From Labrenzia sp. CE80 (GTDB lineage: Bacteria; Pseudomonadota; Alphaproteobacteria; Rhizobiales; Stappiaceae), in the NCBI RefSeq assembly GCF_009650605.1, contig NZ_WAJT01000001.1, forward strand, positions 1,426,001 through 1,490,000: a DNA stretch of 64,000 nucleotides, read 5' to 3'. Positions within the stretch are counted from its first letter, which is position 1, and every line of letters begins with the position of its first letter. A model generated the notes under the pieces. That model made no database searches, was not told the DNA's origin, and was given only the letters and a program-made list of their open reading frames with translations. A program made the position numbers and the translations under genes. Below are positions 1 through 8,330 of the stretch, one piece after another.

Positions 1-329
1 TCGACTGCAGCCCAGGTTTCGGCGGGCATTCCAAAGGTCGCCACCGAGGTTGGAAGGCAGAGAGCGGCAATGGCTGCGCGGGCCTCGGCAGGAAGGCCAT
101 GATAGATGTTGAAGGCGTTGAACACGCCCATTCCGGGTCCGGCCTCGGTCATGTCCATCACAGAGATCATGTCAGCGACCATGAGAGAAAGGTAAAGCCA
201 CCCGGCAAACGTCAATCCCACAAGACAGGCGAGAACCCAAGGCCATCCACGCACGGACGCGTGTGGAGGTGTTTCCAGGCGCTCAACCGCTGACGTCACT
301 TGTATGTCTCCAAAGTCATGTTCCAGCAT
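1..329 (-). CDS. DUF2182-like integral membrane protein, N-terminal part (cut by window edge)
   Basis: This gene runs off the left edge, so only about 109 N-terminal residues are visible. I translated the minus strand from an ATG at 329. It begins MLEHDFGDIQVTSAVERLET, followed at about residues 31-52 by a hydrophobic helix containing LTFAGWLYLSLMVADM. After that come a Met-rich stretch and AGPGMGVFNAFN. The order of a first helix, a Met/Asp-rich loop and a GPGM motif recalls the DUF2182 family of predicted metal-binding membrane proteins. That link rests on memory of the family pattern, and the diagnostic later helices are outside the window. The gene is divergent from the hydroxylase gene at 542. 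A GTG a few codons downstream is an alternative start. Confidence 0.5.
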   Translation of the reverse strand, partial: MLEHDFGDIQVTSAVERLETPPHASVRGWPWVLACLVGLTFAGWLYLSLMVADMISVMDMTEAGPGMGVFNAFNIYHGLPAEARAAIAALCLPTSVATFGMPAETWAAV

Positions 330-541
330 CGCATTGTGTTAAATCACTGAAATCGCCTGACAAGATAGCGTCCCATTCAGCAATCGTCTTGATATGACGC
401 AAAGAGGCCGGTGACATCCTTCACAAACAATGCCGTATGGCATATGCGGCATTGGACCGCGCCAGGTAGTTCCGTTCTATCTTGCTTTTCAGATTCGGAA
501 CGCCATTCTTCCGTCGGAGCGGCAGCAATGGAGTCACAACA

Positions 542-1762
542 ATGCCTGAGACCTCAGACAAGATCCACGACATCGTCGTTGTCGGAGCTGGCCCCTCCGG
601 TTTGACCGCAGCGCTGCTATTTGCGTCAGCCGGCTTTGAAACAGTATTGGTTGCGCCCGCTGTGAACCTTCAGGACGGGCGTACGACAGCCTTGCTTCAG
701 GACTCGGTCACGCTTTTTGAGCAGATTGGCGTATGGGAAAGTCTCCGGGGCCTTGCGACGCCACTTTCGAAGATGCGGATGATCGACGACACCGGCCGGC
801 TTGTGCGCGCGCCAGAGGTCACATTCGACAGTGCCGAGCTCGACCTTGAGGCCTTCGGATATAATCTGCGCAACAAGGACCTGAACCGCATACTCGCAGA
901 AACTACCCGTGAGCAGGCCAATCTGACGCTCGTCGAAGATCTCGCGGGTTCCTATGACGTCGGTGAGGAGAATGTTGCTGTTTTCTGCCAGAATGGCGTT
1001 CCCATAAGGGCTCGATTGCTTGTCGCTGCTGACGGCCGCAACTCCAAGGCCCGGGAAGCCGCCGGAATAGAACTGCGCCGCTGGAGCTATCCGCAGGTGG
1101 CCGTGGTCCTCAATCTGGAGCACGACAGACCTCACAACGACACCTCCACCGAGTTTCACACACCCACCGGCCCCTTCACGCTCGTTCCCCTGCCCGGTCG
1201 CTCATCTTCCCTGGTATGCGTCGTTACGCCCGATCAAGCCGAAACCCTCAAGGCCATGTCAGAAAACGACCTGGCACTAGAGCTCGAACATCGCGCTCAT
1301 TCGATCCTCGGCAAATTCCGGATCGCAAGCAAGCCGCAGAGCTTTCCGCTTTCAGGCCTGTCTGCCAAATCTCTCGTGGGTCCAAGGCTCGCGCTGATCG
1401 GCGAGACCGCGCATGTCTTCCCGCCCATCGGTGCTCAGGGGCTTAATCTTGGCCTTAGGGACGTCGCCTCTTTGGGGGAACTCTTGACGTCAGCACGCGC
1501 CACGGGAGCAGACATTGGCTCGGCGCAGGTGCTTTTGCGTTACGAAAGCGACCGGCGCGCCGACATTTCCACGCGAACCTTTGCGGTCGATGCCTTAAAC
1601 CGATCGCTTCTGACCGACTTTCTTCCGGTGCAGATAGCTCGAAGTGCGGGCCTCTATCTGGCCGATAAAGTTCCTCCCCTTCGCAGGCTGCTCATGCGCG
1701 AGGGAATCGCCCCGGGCACCAAACGTAGTAAGGTCCTGCCTGTTCGAGATGGCGTCTACTAG
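542..1762 (+). CDS. UbiH/UbiF/COQ6-family FAD-dependent monooxygenase
   Basis: This 406-residue flavoprotein belongs to the class-A monooxygenases that hydroxylate the ubiquinone ring. The dinucleotide-binding motif VVVGAGPSGLTAALL lies near the N-terminus, a DGRNSKAR motif (the DG motif binding FAD and NADPH) lies mid-protein, and the second FAD motif GETAHVFPPIGAQGLNLGLRD lies near residue 280. The family normally uses NADPH and O2. I infer a role in ubiquinone synthesis, but aromatic degradation is possible because family members are hard to tell apart. An upstream in-frame start at 482 exists. I prefer the ATG at 542 because GGAG lies about 10 bases before it and the FAD motif then sits at the usual distance from the N-terminus. 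The gene stands alone and is convergent with the AEC transporter gene. Confidence 0.85.
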   Translation: MPETSDKIHDIVVVGAGPSGLTAALLFASAGFETVLVAPAVNLQDGRTTALLQDSVTLFEQIGVWESLRGLATPLSKMRMIDDTGRLVRAPEVTFDSAELDLEAFGYNLRNKDLNRILAETTREQANLTLVEDLAGSYDVGEENVAVFCQNGVPIRARLLVAADGRNSKAREAAGIELRRWSYPQVAVVLNLEHDRPHNDTSTEFHTPTGPFTLVPLPGRSSSLVCVVTPDQAETLKAMSENDLALELEHRAHSILGKFRIASKPQSFPLSGLSAKSLVGPRLALIGETAHVFPPIGAQGLNLGLRDVASLGELLTSARATGADIGSAQVLLRYESDRRADISTRTFAVDALNRSLLTDFLPVQIARSAGLYLADKVPPLRRLLMREGIAPGTKRSKVLPVRDGVY

Positions 1763-1786
1763 CGTCCCTGGGTGCCGGCGCTGAGT

Positions 1787-2743
1787 TTAACCGCCCAACG
1801 GAATGACGTTGTTGGTGATTGCCCAAATGAAACCGGTCACGGTTACAACGGACGCCAGCGTCCCAATAAGAACGAAACTCGCGGCCCTTTGAACATAGGT
1901 ATTGTACTGCTGCGCGATGACAAAAACATTCGTCGCAGGTGGCAGGCAAGCCATGAGGATGGCCGTCGCGACCCAGATTGGATCGAAGCCGCCGATCCAG
2001 GAAAGCATCAGGAAGACAAGCACCGGGTGAACGATAAGCTTCACGACAAGAACCGCCGGCAGTTCGATTGGAATGCGGCCTGCGGGACGTAGTGCGACAC
2101 CAACGCCCATGGCAAAGAGCGCACAGGGAGCAGCTGCGCCGCTGAGAATACGCAGCATTGTGTCGATGGCTTCGGGAGGCCGGAAGCCAATCGCCGCAGC
2201 ACCAACGCCTGCAATGGTCGCCAGAATGAAAGGGTGGGTGAAAACCCGCCAGAGAATCTTGGTGAGTGTCTTGCTCATCGGCTCCTTGTCGGTTCCGCCC
2301 ACGGCCATCATCAGGGGGGCAAGAATGAAAAGAAGCGTGTTGTCGAAACAAAGAATTAGTGCCGTCGGAACGGTTGCCGCGGGGCCCAGAACCGCCAGGG
2401 TGAGGCCTGGCCCCATGTAGCCGATGTTGGAATAAGCTCCAGCGATACCCAAAATGGTGGATTCAGGCACGCTACCGCGGGTGGCCAGGACTCCGATGCA
2501 AAAGGCGATGGCAAACACAGTATAGGTCGTGAAGGTGGTCGCCGACACGAAGGTAAGATCTGTCAGTTGTTCGATCGGCGTTTCAGACAGGAGCCTGAAG
2601 AACAGAGCTGGCAGGGCTATATAGATGATGAAGAAATTCATCCATGCGAGCCCGCTTTCCGGCAGCTTGCCGATTTTCCCGGATACAAAGCCGAGGAAAA
2701 TCAACCCGAAAAAGGGAAAGGCCAATGTGATGACGTCTTGCAT
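1787..2743 (-). CDS. AEC (auxin efflux carrier) family transporter
   Basis: The product is a 318-residue, almost wholly hydrophobic protein with about ten predicted membrane helices. It begins MQDVITLAFPFFGLIFLGF, the usual opening of AEC permeases. The family exports or exchanges small organic anions such as malate or malonate, and the actual substrate cannot be read from sequence. A 33-residue upstream extension exists in frame, but it is hydrophilic and unlike the family, so I place the start at the ATG at 2743. The gene is convergent with the UbiH-like gene and ends 24 bases from its stop. No neighbour suggests a substrate. Confidence 0.85.
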   Translation of the reverse strand: MQDVITLAFPFFGLIFLGFVSGKIGKLPESGLAWMNFFIIYIALPALFFRLLSETPIEQLTDLTFVSATTFTTYTVFAIAFCIGVLATRGSVPESTILGIAGAYSNIGYMGPGLTLAVLGPAATVPTALILCFDNTLLFILAPLMMAVGGTDKEPMSKTLTKILWRVFTHPFILATIAGVGAAAIGFRPPEAIDTMLRILSGAAAPCALFAMGVGVALRPAGRIPIELPAVLVVKLIVHPVLVFLMLSWIGGFDPIWVATAILMACLPPATNVFVIAQQYNTYVQRAASFVLIGTLASVVTVTGFIWAITNNVIPLGG

Positions 2744-2948
2744 TTTCGAGCTAACCGCAATGAATGGCTGGCCATGACGGCAGGCGCCGTCAGCCGTTCG
2801 GTCCCTGATAGCTTGCATCAGATGGACACCTTGGATAATCACGCCTGATAGGTTTGTTCTTCAACGCTCCATATCAGGCTTAAACGTTAGAGACGGTCTT
2901 GCCGACTCCTGCAAGTCTCGGTTTGTTACAATTGGTACTACCGCCCCG

Positions 2949-3836
2949 ATGCCCTTCGCGAAAAGCTTTAAAAATCTCTGGTACCGGTTGGAAACAGCCG
3001 CTTTGCGCTTTGCGATCATTTTGTTCCGCCTGATCCCTGTGGACGTCGCTTCGGCGGTGATGGGGCGTCTTTGGCGCTTCTTTGCCCCCTTGAATTCTCG
3101 ACATCAGCGAGCCCTTCGACATCTTGAAGTGGCCCTACCTCAGACGACTGCTAAGGAGCGCGAACAGATCGTGCGCGGCATGTGGGAGAACCTTGGGCGG
3201 GTCGCAGCCGAAACTTTCCATATTGCTGAGCTTCTGCCACAGGACGACCGTTTCGTGGCCATCGCCGATGAAACAACGAAGCGGGTTCTCGCGGGAGAGC
3301 AGCAGGCGGTTTTTGTTTCCTTCCATTCTGGAAACTGGGAAATGTGTGTTCAGCCTGCAGTGCGGGCGGGTCTTGATTTGGCGGGCGTCTACCAGGCGCT
3401 GAAGAACCCCTTTGCGGACGCGGCGCTACGCGACATGCGCAAGGACCTCTATCGCCTGGGGTTGTTTTCAAAAAGCCACCAGACCGCCCGCAAGCTCGTC
3501 AGGATCGTCCGCGAAGGCGGCGTTCTGGCGATCATGGGTGACCTGCGCGAAACCCGCGGCATCAAGGTGCGGTTTTTTGGCCGACCCGCCTATGCCAACC
3601 CGGTGCCGGCGACACTTGCACGTGCTGGCGGAGTGCCAATCATCCTTGGCCGTGTGGTCCGAACCAAGGGTGTTCATTTCACCATTGAAGGCCGGGCGAT
3701 TGAGGTTCCTGTAACCGACGATCGCAAGGCAGACATTCAAGCAGTTACCGAAGAGATCCATCGTGTCTTTGAAGAATGGATCCGGGAGCACCCTGAGCAG
3801 TGGATGTGGATCCACCGGAAGTGGGCCAATGCCTGA
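2949..3836 (+). CDS. LpxL/HtrB-type lysophospholipid (lipid A) acyltransferase
   Basis: This 295-residue protein matches the length of lauroyl/myristoyl acyltransferases that add secondary acyl chains to Kdo2-lipid A at the inner membrane. The active-site H(x4)E signature appears as SFHSGNWEM near residue 125. The second conserved block GDLRETRGIKVRFFGRPA follows near residue 198, and the C-terminal EQWMWIHRKW motif is typical of the family. An N-terminal hydrophobic stretch (LRFAIILFRLIPVDVASAVM) would anchor it to the membrane. I assign the family with confidence but not the acyl chain or the exact acceptor. Ornithine-lipid or phospholipid acylation is a conceivable alternative. The next gene starts 116 bases downstream. 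Confidence 0.85.
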   Translation: MPFAKSFKNLWYRLETAALRFAIILFRLIPVDVASAVMGRLWRFFAPLNSRHQRALRHLEVALPQTTAKEREQIVRGMWENLGRVAAETFHIAELLPQDDRFVAIADETTKRVLAGEQQAVFVSFHSGNWEMCVQPAVRAGLDLAGVYQALKNPFADAALRDMRKDLYRLGLFSKSHQTARKLVRIVREGGVLAIMGDLRETRGIKVRFFGRPAYANPVPATLARAGGVPIILGRVVRTKGVHFTIEGRAIEVPVTDDRKADIQAVTEEIHRVFEEWIREHPEQWMWIHRKWANA

Positions 3837-3952
3837 CGCTTCCAGCTCGTGCTGCCCCTTCCGATAGCTGCTCCTTTCGGCGAATATGTGCAGCGCAATA
3901 AGGCGGGTATAAATTTGCCAAACGTGCCGGCAGATTGGGGAGTGACAGAGCC

Positions 3953-4993
3953 GTGAAGACACCTAAAGCCTTTTACCAGCCGCTGGCCATTGGTGCGCCT
4001 GCCCCTTTCCGCGATTTGCCGATCGCCCTAGAGCGCATGATCCACTTTGTACCGCCCCATGTCGAAAAGATGCGCGACAAGATTCCGGACCTCATCAGCA
4101 AGGTCGATGTGGTCCTTGGCAATCTTGAAGACGCTATTCCAGCGGATGCCAAGGTCGAGGCACGGCGCGGCTTTATACAGATGGCCAAGGACAATGATTT
4201 CGGCCAGACAGGTCTATGGACCCGCGTCAACTGCCTGAACAGCCCATGGTTCCTGGATGACCTTATGGAGATTGTGCCCGAGGTCGGTGACAAGCTTGAT
4301 GTCATCATGCTGCCAAAGGTTGAGGGCCCTTGGGACATCCATTACCTCGATCAGCTGTTGGCTCAGCTGGAGGCAAAGTCCGAAATTTCCAAACCGATCA
4401 TGATCCATGCGATCCTGGAAACGGCTGAAGGCGTCAAGAATGTGGACGCGATCGCGGCGGCCAGTCCTCGGATGCACGGCATGAGCCTTGGCCCGGCCGA
4501 TCTGGCCGCATCGCGAGGGATGAAGACAACCCGCGTCGGTGGCGGGCATCCGGACTATGCCGTTCTGTCTGATGACGGTAATGGAGCGACACGCACTGCA
4601 TTTCAGCAGGATCTTTGGCATTACACGGTTGCCAAGATGGTTGATGCCTGCCTGTCCTATGGACTGAAGCCCTTCTACGGACCGTTTGGCGACTTTTCCG
4701 ACCAGGAGGCCTGTGAAAGCCAGTTTCGCAATGCGTTCCTGATGGGCTGCCTTGGCGCCTGGTCGCTGCATCCGAAGCAGATCGAGCTGGCAAAGCGCGT
4801 TTTCAGTCCCGATCCTGCTGAAGTTGCCTTTGCGATCAAAATCCTCGAGGCAATGCCGGATGGCACGGGAGCCGTCATGATCGATGGCAAGATGCAGGAT
4901 GACGCAACTTGGAAACAGGCGAAGGTGATCGTGGATCTGGCGCGGCTGGTTGCGAGCAAGGACCCCGCGCTCGCTGAAGTTTACGGTCTTTAG
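3953..4993 (+). CDS. HpcH/HpaI-type CoA-ester lyase (malyl-CoA / beta-methylmalyl-CoA lyase-like)
   Basis: The 346-residue product looks like the citrate-lyase-beta/HpcH family, which cleaves or forms beta-hydroxyacyl-CoA thioesters in a Mg-dependent TIM barrel. Visible landmarks are VVLGNLEDAIPADAK (metal and acid cluster), DVIMLPKVEGPWD, HAILETAEGVKNVDAI (catalytic Glu) and SLGPADLAASRGMKTTRVGG. The last is very close to the corresponding block of L-malyl-CoA/beta-methylmalyl-CoA lyases of alphaproteobacteria. The likely role is condensation or cleavage of glyoxylate with acetyl- or propionyl-CoA, as in the ethylmalonyl-CoA pathway. A TTG start at 3935 is open in frame. I choose the GTG at 3953 because GGGGAG lies about 10 bases upstream. 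No other pathway genes are adjacent. Confidence 0.82.
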   Translation: MKTPKAFYQPLAIGAPAPFRDLPIALERMIHFVPPHVEKMRDKIPDLISKVDVVLGNLEDAIPADAKVEARRGFIQMAKDNDFGQTGLWTRVNCLNSPWFLDDLMEIVPEVGDKLDVIMLPKVEGPWDIHYLDQLLAQLEAKSEISKPIMIHAILETAEGVKNVDAIAAASPRMHGMSLGPADLAASRGMKTTRVGGGHPDYAVLSDDGNGATRTAFQQDLWHYTVAKMVDACLSYGLKPFYGPFGDFSDQEACESQFRNAFLMGCLGAWSLHPKQIELAKRVFSPDPAEVAFAIKILEAMPDGTGAVMIDGKMQDDATWKQAKVIVDLARLVASKDPALAEVYGL

Positions 4994-5038
4994 AGACTTC
5001 TTGTACTATGATTTGTCGGATCAACTGCAGGGAAAGCT

Positions 5039-5065
5039 CTTGCCACACAATCGCGTAAGCGCTAT
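5039..5065 (+). promoter_or_regulatory. Possible heat-shock (sigma-32) promoter upstream of hspQ
   Basis: CTTGCC (5039-5044) and CGCTAT (5060-5065) are separated by 15 bases and end about 33 bases before the hspQ start codon. They resemble the alphaproteobacterial RpoH pattern CTTG plus a CYTAT-like minus-10 element. HspQ genes are heat inducible in enterobacteria. This is a pattern match only. Confidence 0.35.
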
Positions 5066-5097
5066 CCCGGCGAAATCCGTCTGATCAGGTTGACAAA

Positions 5098-5421
5098 ATG
5101 CGTACGGCGAAATTCAGAATTGGTCAGGTCGTGCGGCACCGCATCTACCCCTTCCGCGGGGTGATATTTGATGTCGATCCGACCTTCAGCAATACCGAGG
5201 AATGGTGGGACTCCATTCCCGAGGACGTTCGGCCACTCCGAGATCAGCCATTCTACCATCTGCTTGCTGAAAACGAGGAGACGGAATACGTCGCCTATGT
5301 GAGCGAACAGAACTTGATCCCGGATATTACGGGCGAGCCAGTCCGGCACCCGCAGGTTCATGAGATCTTTGAGGAACTGTCCGACGGCTCCTATGTGCCG
5401 TTGACCGTAGAGATCCACTAA
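5098..5421 (+). CDS. hspQ: Heat shock protein HspQ
   Basis: This 107-residue protein has the hemimethylated-DNA-binding/YccV fold. It opens with AKFRIGQVVRHRIYPFRGVIFDVDP and continues with EWW, QPFYHLLAENEE, YVAYVSEQNL and the family-typical HPQVHEIF near residue 80. In Escherichia coli HspQ acts as a specificity factor that enhances Lon protease and promotes turnover of mutant DnaA. I assume the same general proteostasis role here, without direct evidence. The length is normal. The gene is convergent with the IalB-like gene, with a hairpin terminator between them, and a sigma-32-like promoter lies upstream. Confidence 0.93.
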   Translation: MRTAKFRIGQVVRHRIYPFRGVIFDVDPTFSNTEEWWDSIPEDVRPLRDQPFYHLLAENEETEYVAYVSEQNLIPDITGEPVRHPQVHEIFEELSDGSYVPLTVEIH

Positions 5422-5510
5422 AAGACCGCAGCCCAACAGACATCCAGAAAACCGTACGAACGCGGTGCGAAAGCCCTGGCGCGTCGCCTGCCGCACTTCA
5501 TTTCATATAA

Positions 5511-5539
5511 AAACGCCGCCCCGAATGGGAGCGGCGTTT
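5511..5539 (-). terminator. Hairpin terminator of the IalB-like gene
   Basis: AAACGCCGC (5511-5519) pairs with GCGGCGTTT (5531-5539), extended by CCC/GGG around a short loop. Read on the minus strand, the hairpin is followed by TTTTTATATG. That fits an intrinsic terminator for the gene at 5564-6175. In the plus direction the tail is less T-rich, so it may also end hspQ transcripts less efficiently. Confidence 0.8.
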
Positions 5540-5563
5540 GCAATTTCGGAAATTGGTTGAAGC

Positions 5564-6175
5564 TTACTGGGCGTCGCTCTGAGCGTCGATCAGCTTCTGA
5601 CGTGCTTCGTCAGCGCGACGCTGTAGCTCGGACTGGAGCTCTTCCTGCTTTTTCTGCAGGTCCGCAACATCCATGGGTTCTCCGTCGTAAACCTTGGTGA
5701 AGCCGATGAGCGTCAGCTCAAGCGGGATCGCCTTGGCCTGCTGGTTCAAGGTGGTGAGAACGAGCTTTCCGCCCTGCTTCATCGAGTTCACGAAGGATTC
5801 GTCAATCACAAGCTCGGAGTAACAGGCGTTCGGGAAGCAGATGCCGTATTTGGCCTGGGTCTGCTTGCCGCTGTCGATCTGGACACGAAGGCCCGGCTGG
5901 ATCAGCATGCCGGTCGGAACCGCGATAAGCAGCGTCTTGCGCGCTTCGCCGTCGATCTCACGGATAGCTACAGAACTCAGGAACTGGCCTGTGTTTGTTC
6001 GCAGTTCCTGCGTGATCAGGCAGATTTCCTTATTCACTTTGGGATCGACGTTGCACACCTTGACCCAAGGGGATTCTTCCTCGGCAGTCTGCGCGGAGAC
6101 CGTACCTATAGAAGAGGTCATTGCCAGCGCGGCAAAGGCGCAGCCGATCAATCCTCTTTTGAAAACATTTGTCAT
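5564..6175 (-). CDS. Invasion-associated locus B (IalB) family exported protein
   Basis: The product is 203 residues with a clear signal peptide (RGLIGCAFAALAMTSSIGTVSAQ, cleaved near residue 29) followed by the IalB fold. Visible landmarks are WVKVCNVDPKVNKEICLITQE (a paired-Cys region), a VPTGMLIQPGLRVQID block, and GICFPNACYSEL with a second Cys pair. The C-terminal 40 residues form a charged, helix-prone tail (LQKKQEELQSELQRRADEAR) that may be a coiled coil. IalB was named in Bartonella for its effect on erythrocyte entry. In free-living relatives its role is unclear and probably concerns the cell envelope. The ATG at 6175 is preferred over an upstream one because GAGGAT sits eight bases before it and the signal peptide begins there. 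Confidence 0.85.
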   Translation of the reverse strand: MTNVFKRGLIGCAFAALAMTSSIGTVSAQTAEEESPWVKVCNVDPKVNKEICLITQELRTNTGQFLSSVAIREIDGEARKTLLIAVPTGMLIQPGLRVQIDSGKQTQAKYGICFPNACYSELVIDESFVNSMKQGGKLVLTTLNQQAKAIPLELTLIGFTKVYDGEPMDVADLQKKQEELQSELQRRADEARQKLIDAQSDAQ

Positions 6176-6437
6176 TCGAACTATCCTCAATCGTACGTCC
6201 GCAAATCTTACGCCGTTCTGCGGCATTCGCGCGGCAACTTCAAGTGCCTCGCGCGCTGTTTAGCGTTCGGGGGAACCCTTGCGAGACGAATACGGCAAGA
6301 GGGTGACCGATATGCAACGCCCGGCAAAATCAAGAGAAACAGGAATATCTGGGGCTATTTGGCTGCGCATACATCGCAGTCCATTTACCATGTGGTAGCA
6401 TTCCGTTGAGAATCAAAATCTGCTCAGAGCCTTAAAG

Positions 6438-8312
6438 ATGAATAAAGCCACCGATTTGTGCATGCAGCGACTTTGCCGATCTGCGGCGGTGGGCCTGGTA
6501 TTCAGCGTTGCCATCTTGTGCTCTCAGATTGGCGCTGGCGCGAGCGATGAGAGCGTTCCATCAGTTCACGCCATCTCCATGCACGGCGAGCCGGCGCTGC
6601 CGCCGGATTTCGTCTCGCTGCCCTACGCCGACCCGGATGCGCCGCAGGGCGGAACCCTGACACTGGGCGTCCAGGGAACCTTCGACAGCCTGAATTCCTT
6701 TATTGTTCAGGGCGGCTGGACCAGCGCACGCGGCATGAAAGAACGCCAATTCGGCAGCAACATCTTTGAAAGCTTGCTCATGCGCTCCTACGCGGAGCCG
6801 TTCACGCTCTATGCACACCTTGCAGAAAGCGTGCGCATGCCGGACAGCCGGGACTGGATCGAGTTTACGTTGAACCCAAATGCGAAGTTCTCCGACGGAT
6901 CGCCCGTGACCGTCGAGGATGTGGCGTTTTCCTTCGACATCATCCGTGACAAGGGCCGACCACCCTATCGCAATTGGTACGCCAATATTGTGGCGAAAGA
7001 GTTTCCAGCCGAACGAACCATTCGACTGGTCTTTGAAAATGGCGACAACAGAGAGCTGCCACTCCTGATCGCGCTCGCGCCAATTCTGTCAAAAGCAAAT
7101 ACGGACGCCGAAAACTTTGACAAGTCCACGCTGAAGGCGCCAATCGGCACAGGGCCTTACGTCTTTTCCGAAATCGATCCAGGAAAGCGCGTGGTTTACA
7201 AGAAAAATCCCGACTACTGGGCCAAGGACCTCCCGGTCAAAGCCGGGTTCGACAATTTCGATGAAATCCGGATCGAGTACTTTCGAGATGAAACGACCTT
7301 GCAGGAGGCCTTCAAGAAGGGCCTCATTGATGTCCTTCAGTTCCGCGATCCCGTACGCTGGAAAACAGGGTTTGATTTCCCCGCAGCCAAGGACGGACGC
7401 GTGATCCAGGACGAGATTACGCTTGGAACACCGGCCAACATGCAGGGAATTGCCTTCAACACCCGCCGTGCCGTGTTTTCGGACGTTCGTGTACGCAGGG
7501 CGCTCGCGATGCTGTTTGACTTCGAGTGGGTCAACCGGAACATCTACTACGGCCTTTACAAGAGGACCGGCGGCTATTGGGACAACTCCATCCTGTCGTC
7601 TCTCGGACGGCCGGCCGACGAGCGCGAACGTGTGTTGCTTGCCGACTATCCTGACGCTGTCACACCGGAGGTGATGGAAGGGACGTGGCGTCCGGCGGAA
7701 GCCGACGGTTCCGGGCGCGACCGCAAAGTCCTGCGTGCGGCGCTCGGAGAGTTCAAGGAAGCAGGTTTTGAACTCAATGACGGCAAGCTGGTCAATACAG
7801 ACAGCGGTGAGGCGCTTGCATTTGAAATTCTCACCAAGAATGAGGATGAGGAAAAGCTGGCTCTCGCGTATACGCGAACGCTAAAACTCCTCGGTATTGA
7901 TGTGACGGTTCGCACAGTCGACCCATCCCAATTCGAAGATCGTCGGATCAAGCGCGATTTCGATATGGTCTTCAACACTTGGCACGCCTCCCTCTCTCCC
8001 GGCGGTGAACAATACGGCCGTTGGTCCCAAGCCGCAGCTGAAGCGGAAGGCTCGTTCAACATCACCGGCGCACACGAGCCCGTGATTGACGCGTTGATCG
8101 ACGCAATGGTTGGTGCCCGGAGTAAAGAGGACTTTGTTGCCGCAGTGCGTGCGTTCGACCGGGTGCTGATTTCGGGCGCCTATGCCGTGCCACTGTATCA
8201 CGTTCCCGACATCTGGATGGCCCACTGGGATACAGTCGTTCCGCCACCGCAGCATTCCCTCTATGGCGATGAAGTTGACACCTGGTGGTCGGCTGAAGCC
8301 GGTAGAAACTGA
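6438..8312 (+). CDS. YejA-like periplasmic peptide-binding protein of an ABC transporter (SBP family 5)
   Basis: This 624-residue protein starts with a signal peptide ending near residue 35 (SQIGAGAS). It continues HAISMHGEPALPPDFVSLPYADPDAPQGGTL-like, which is the characteristic opening of YejA-type family-5 solute-binding proteins. The usual SBP_bac_5 blocks follow: SDGSPVTVEDVAFSFD, GTGPYVFSEIDPGKRVVYKKNPDYW, and a late domain ending in LYHVPDIWMAHW. YejA feeds oligopeptides to the YejBEF permease, but no permease genes are adjacent here. Its immediate downstream partner is the degenerate AMP-binding protein, 18 bases away, so the two are probably co-transcribed. The exact ligand is unknown. 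Confidence 0.88.
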   Translation: MNKATDLCMQRLCRSAAVGLVFSVAILCSQIGAGASDESVPSVHAISMHGEPALPPDFVSLPYADPDAPQGGTLTLGVQGTFDSLNSFIVQGGWTSARGMKERQFGSNIFESLLMRSYAEPFTLYAHLAESVRMPDSRDWIEFTLNPNAKFSDGSPVTVEDVAFSFDIIRDKGRPPYRNWYANIVAKEFPAERTIRLVFENGDNRELPLLIALAPILSKANTDAENFDKSTLKAPIGTGPYVFSEIDPGKRVVYKKNPDYWAKDLPVKAGFDNFDEIRIEYFRDETTLQEAFKKGLIDVLQFRDPVRWKTGFDFPAAKDGRVIQDEITLGTPANMQGIAFNTRRAVFSDVRVRRALAMLFDFEWVNRNIYYGLYKRTGGYWDNSILSSLGRPADERERVLLADYPDAVTPEVMEGTWRPAEADGSGRDRKVLRAALGEFKEAGFELNDGKLVNTDSGEALAFEILTKNEDEEKLALAYTRTLKLLGIDVTVRTVDPSQFEDRRIKRDFDMVFNTWHASLSPGGEQYGRWSQAAAEAEGSFNITGAHEPVIDALIDAMVGARSKEDFVAAVRAFDRVLISGAYAVPLYHVPDIWMAHWDTVVPPPQHSLYGDEVDTWWSAEAGRN

Positions 8313-8330
8313 TCGGAAAAGCAAAGAACC

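Noticed and set aside
3124..3471. Overlapping frames on both strands within the acyltransferase gene
   Set aside because: They are shadows of the conserved acyltransferase and lack start signals.
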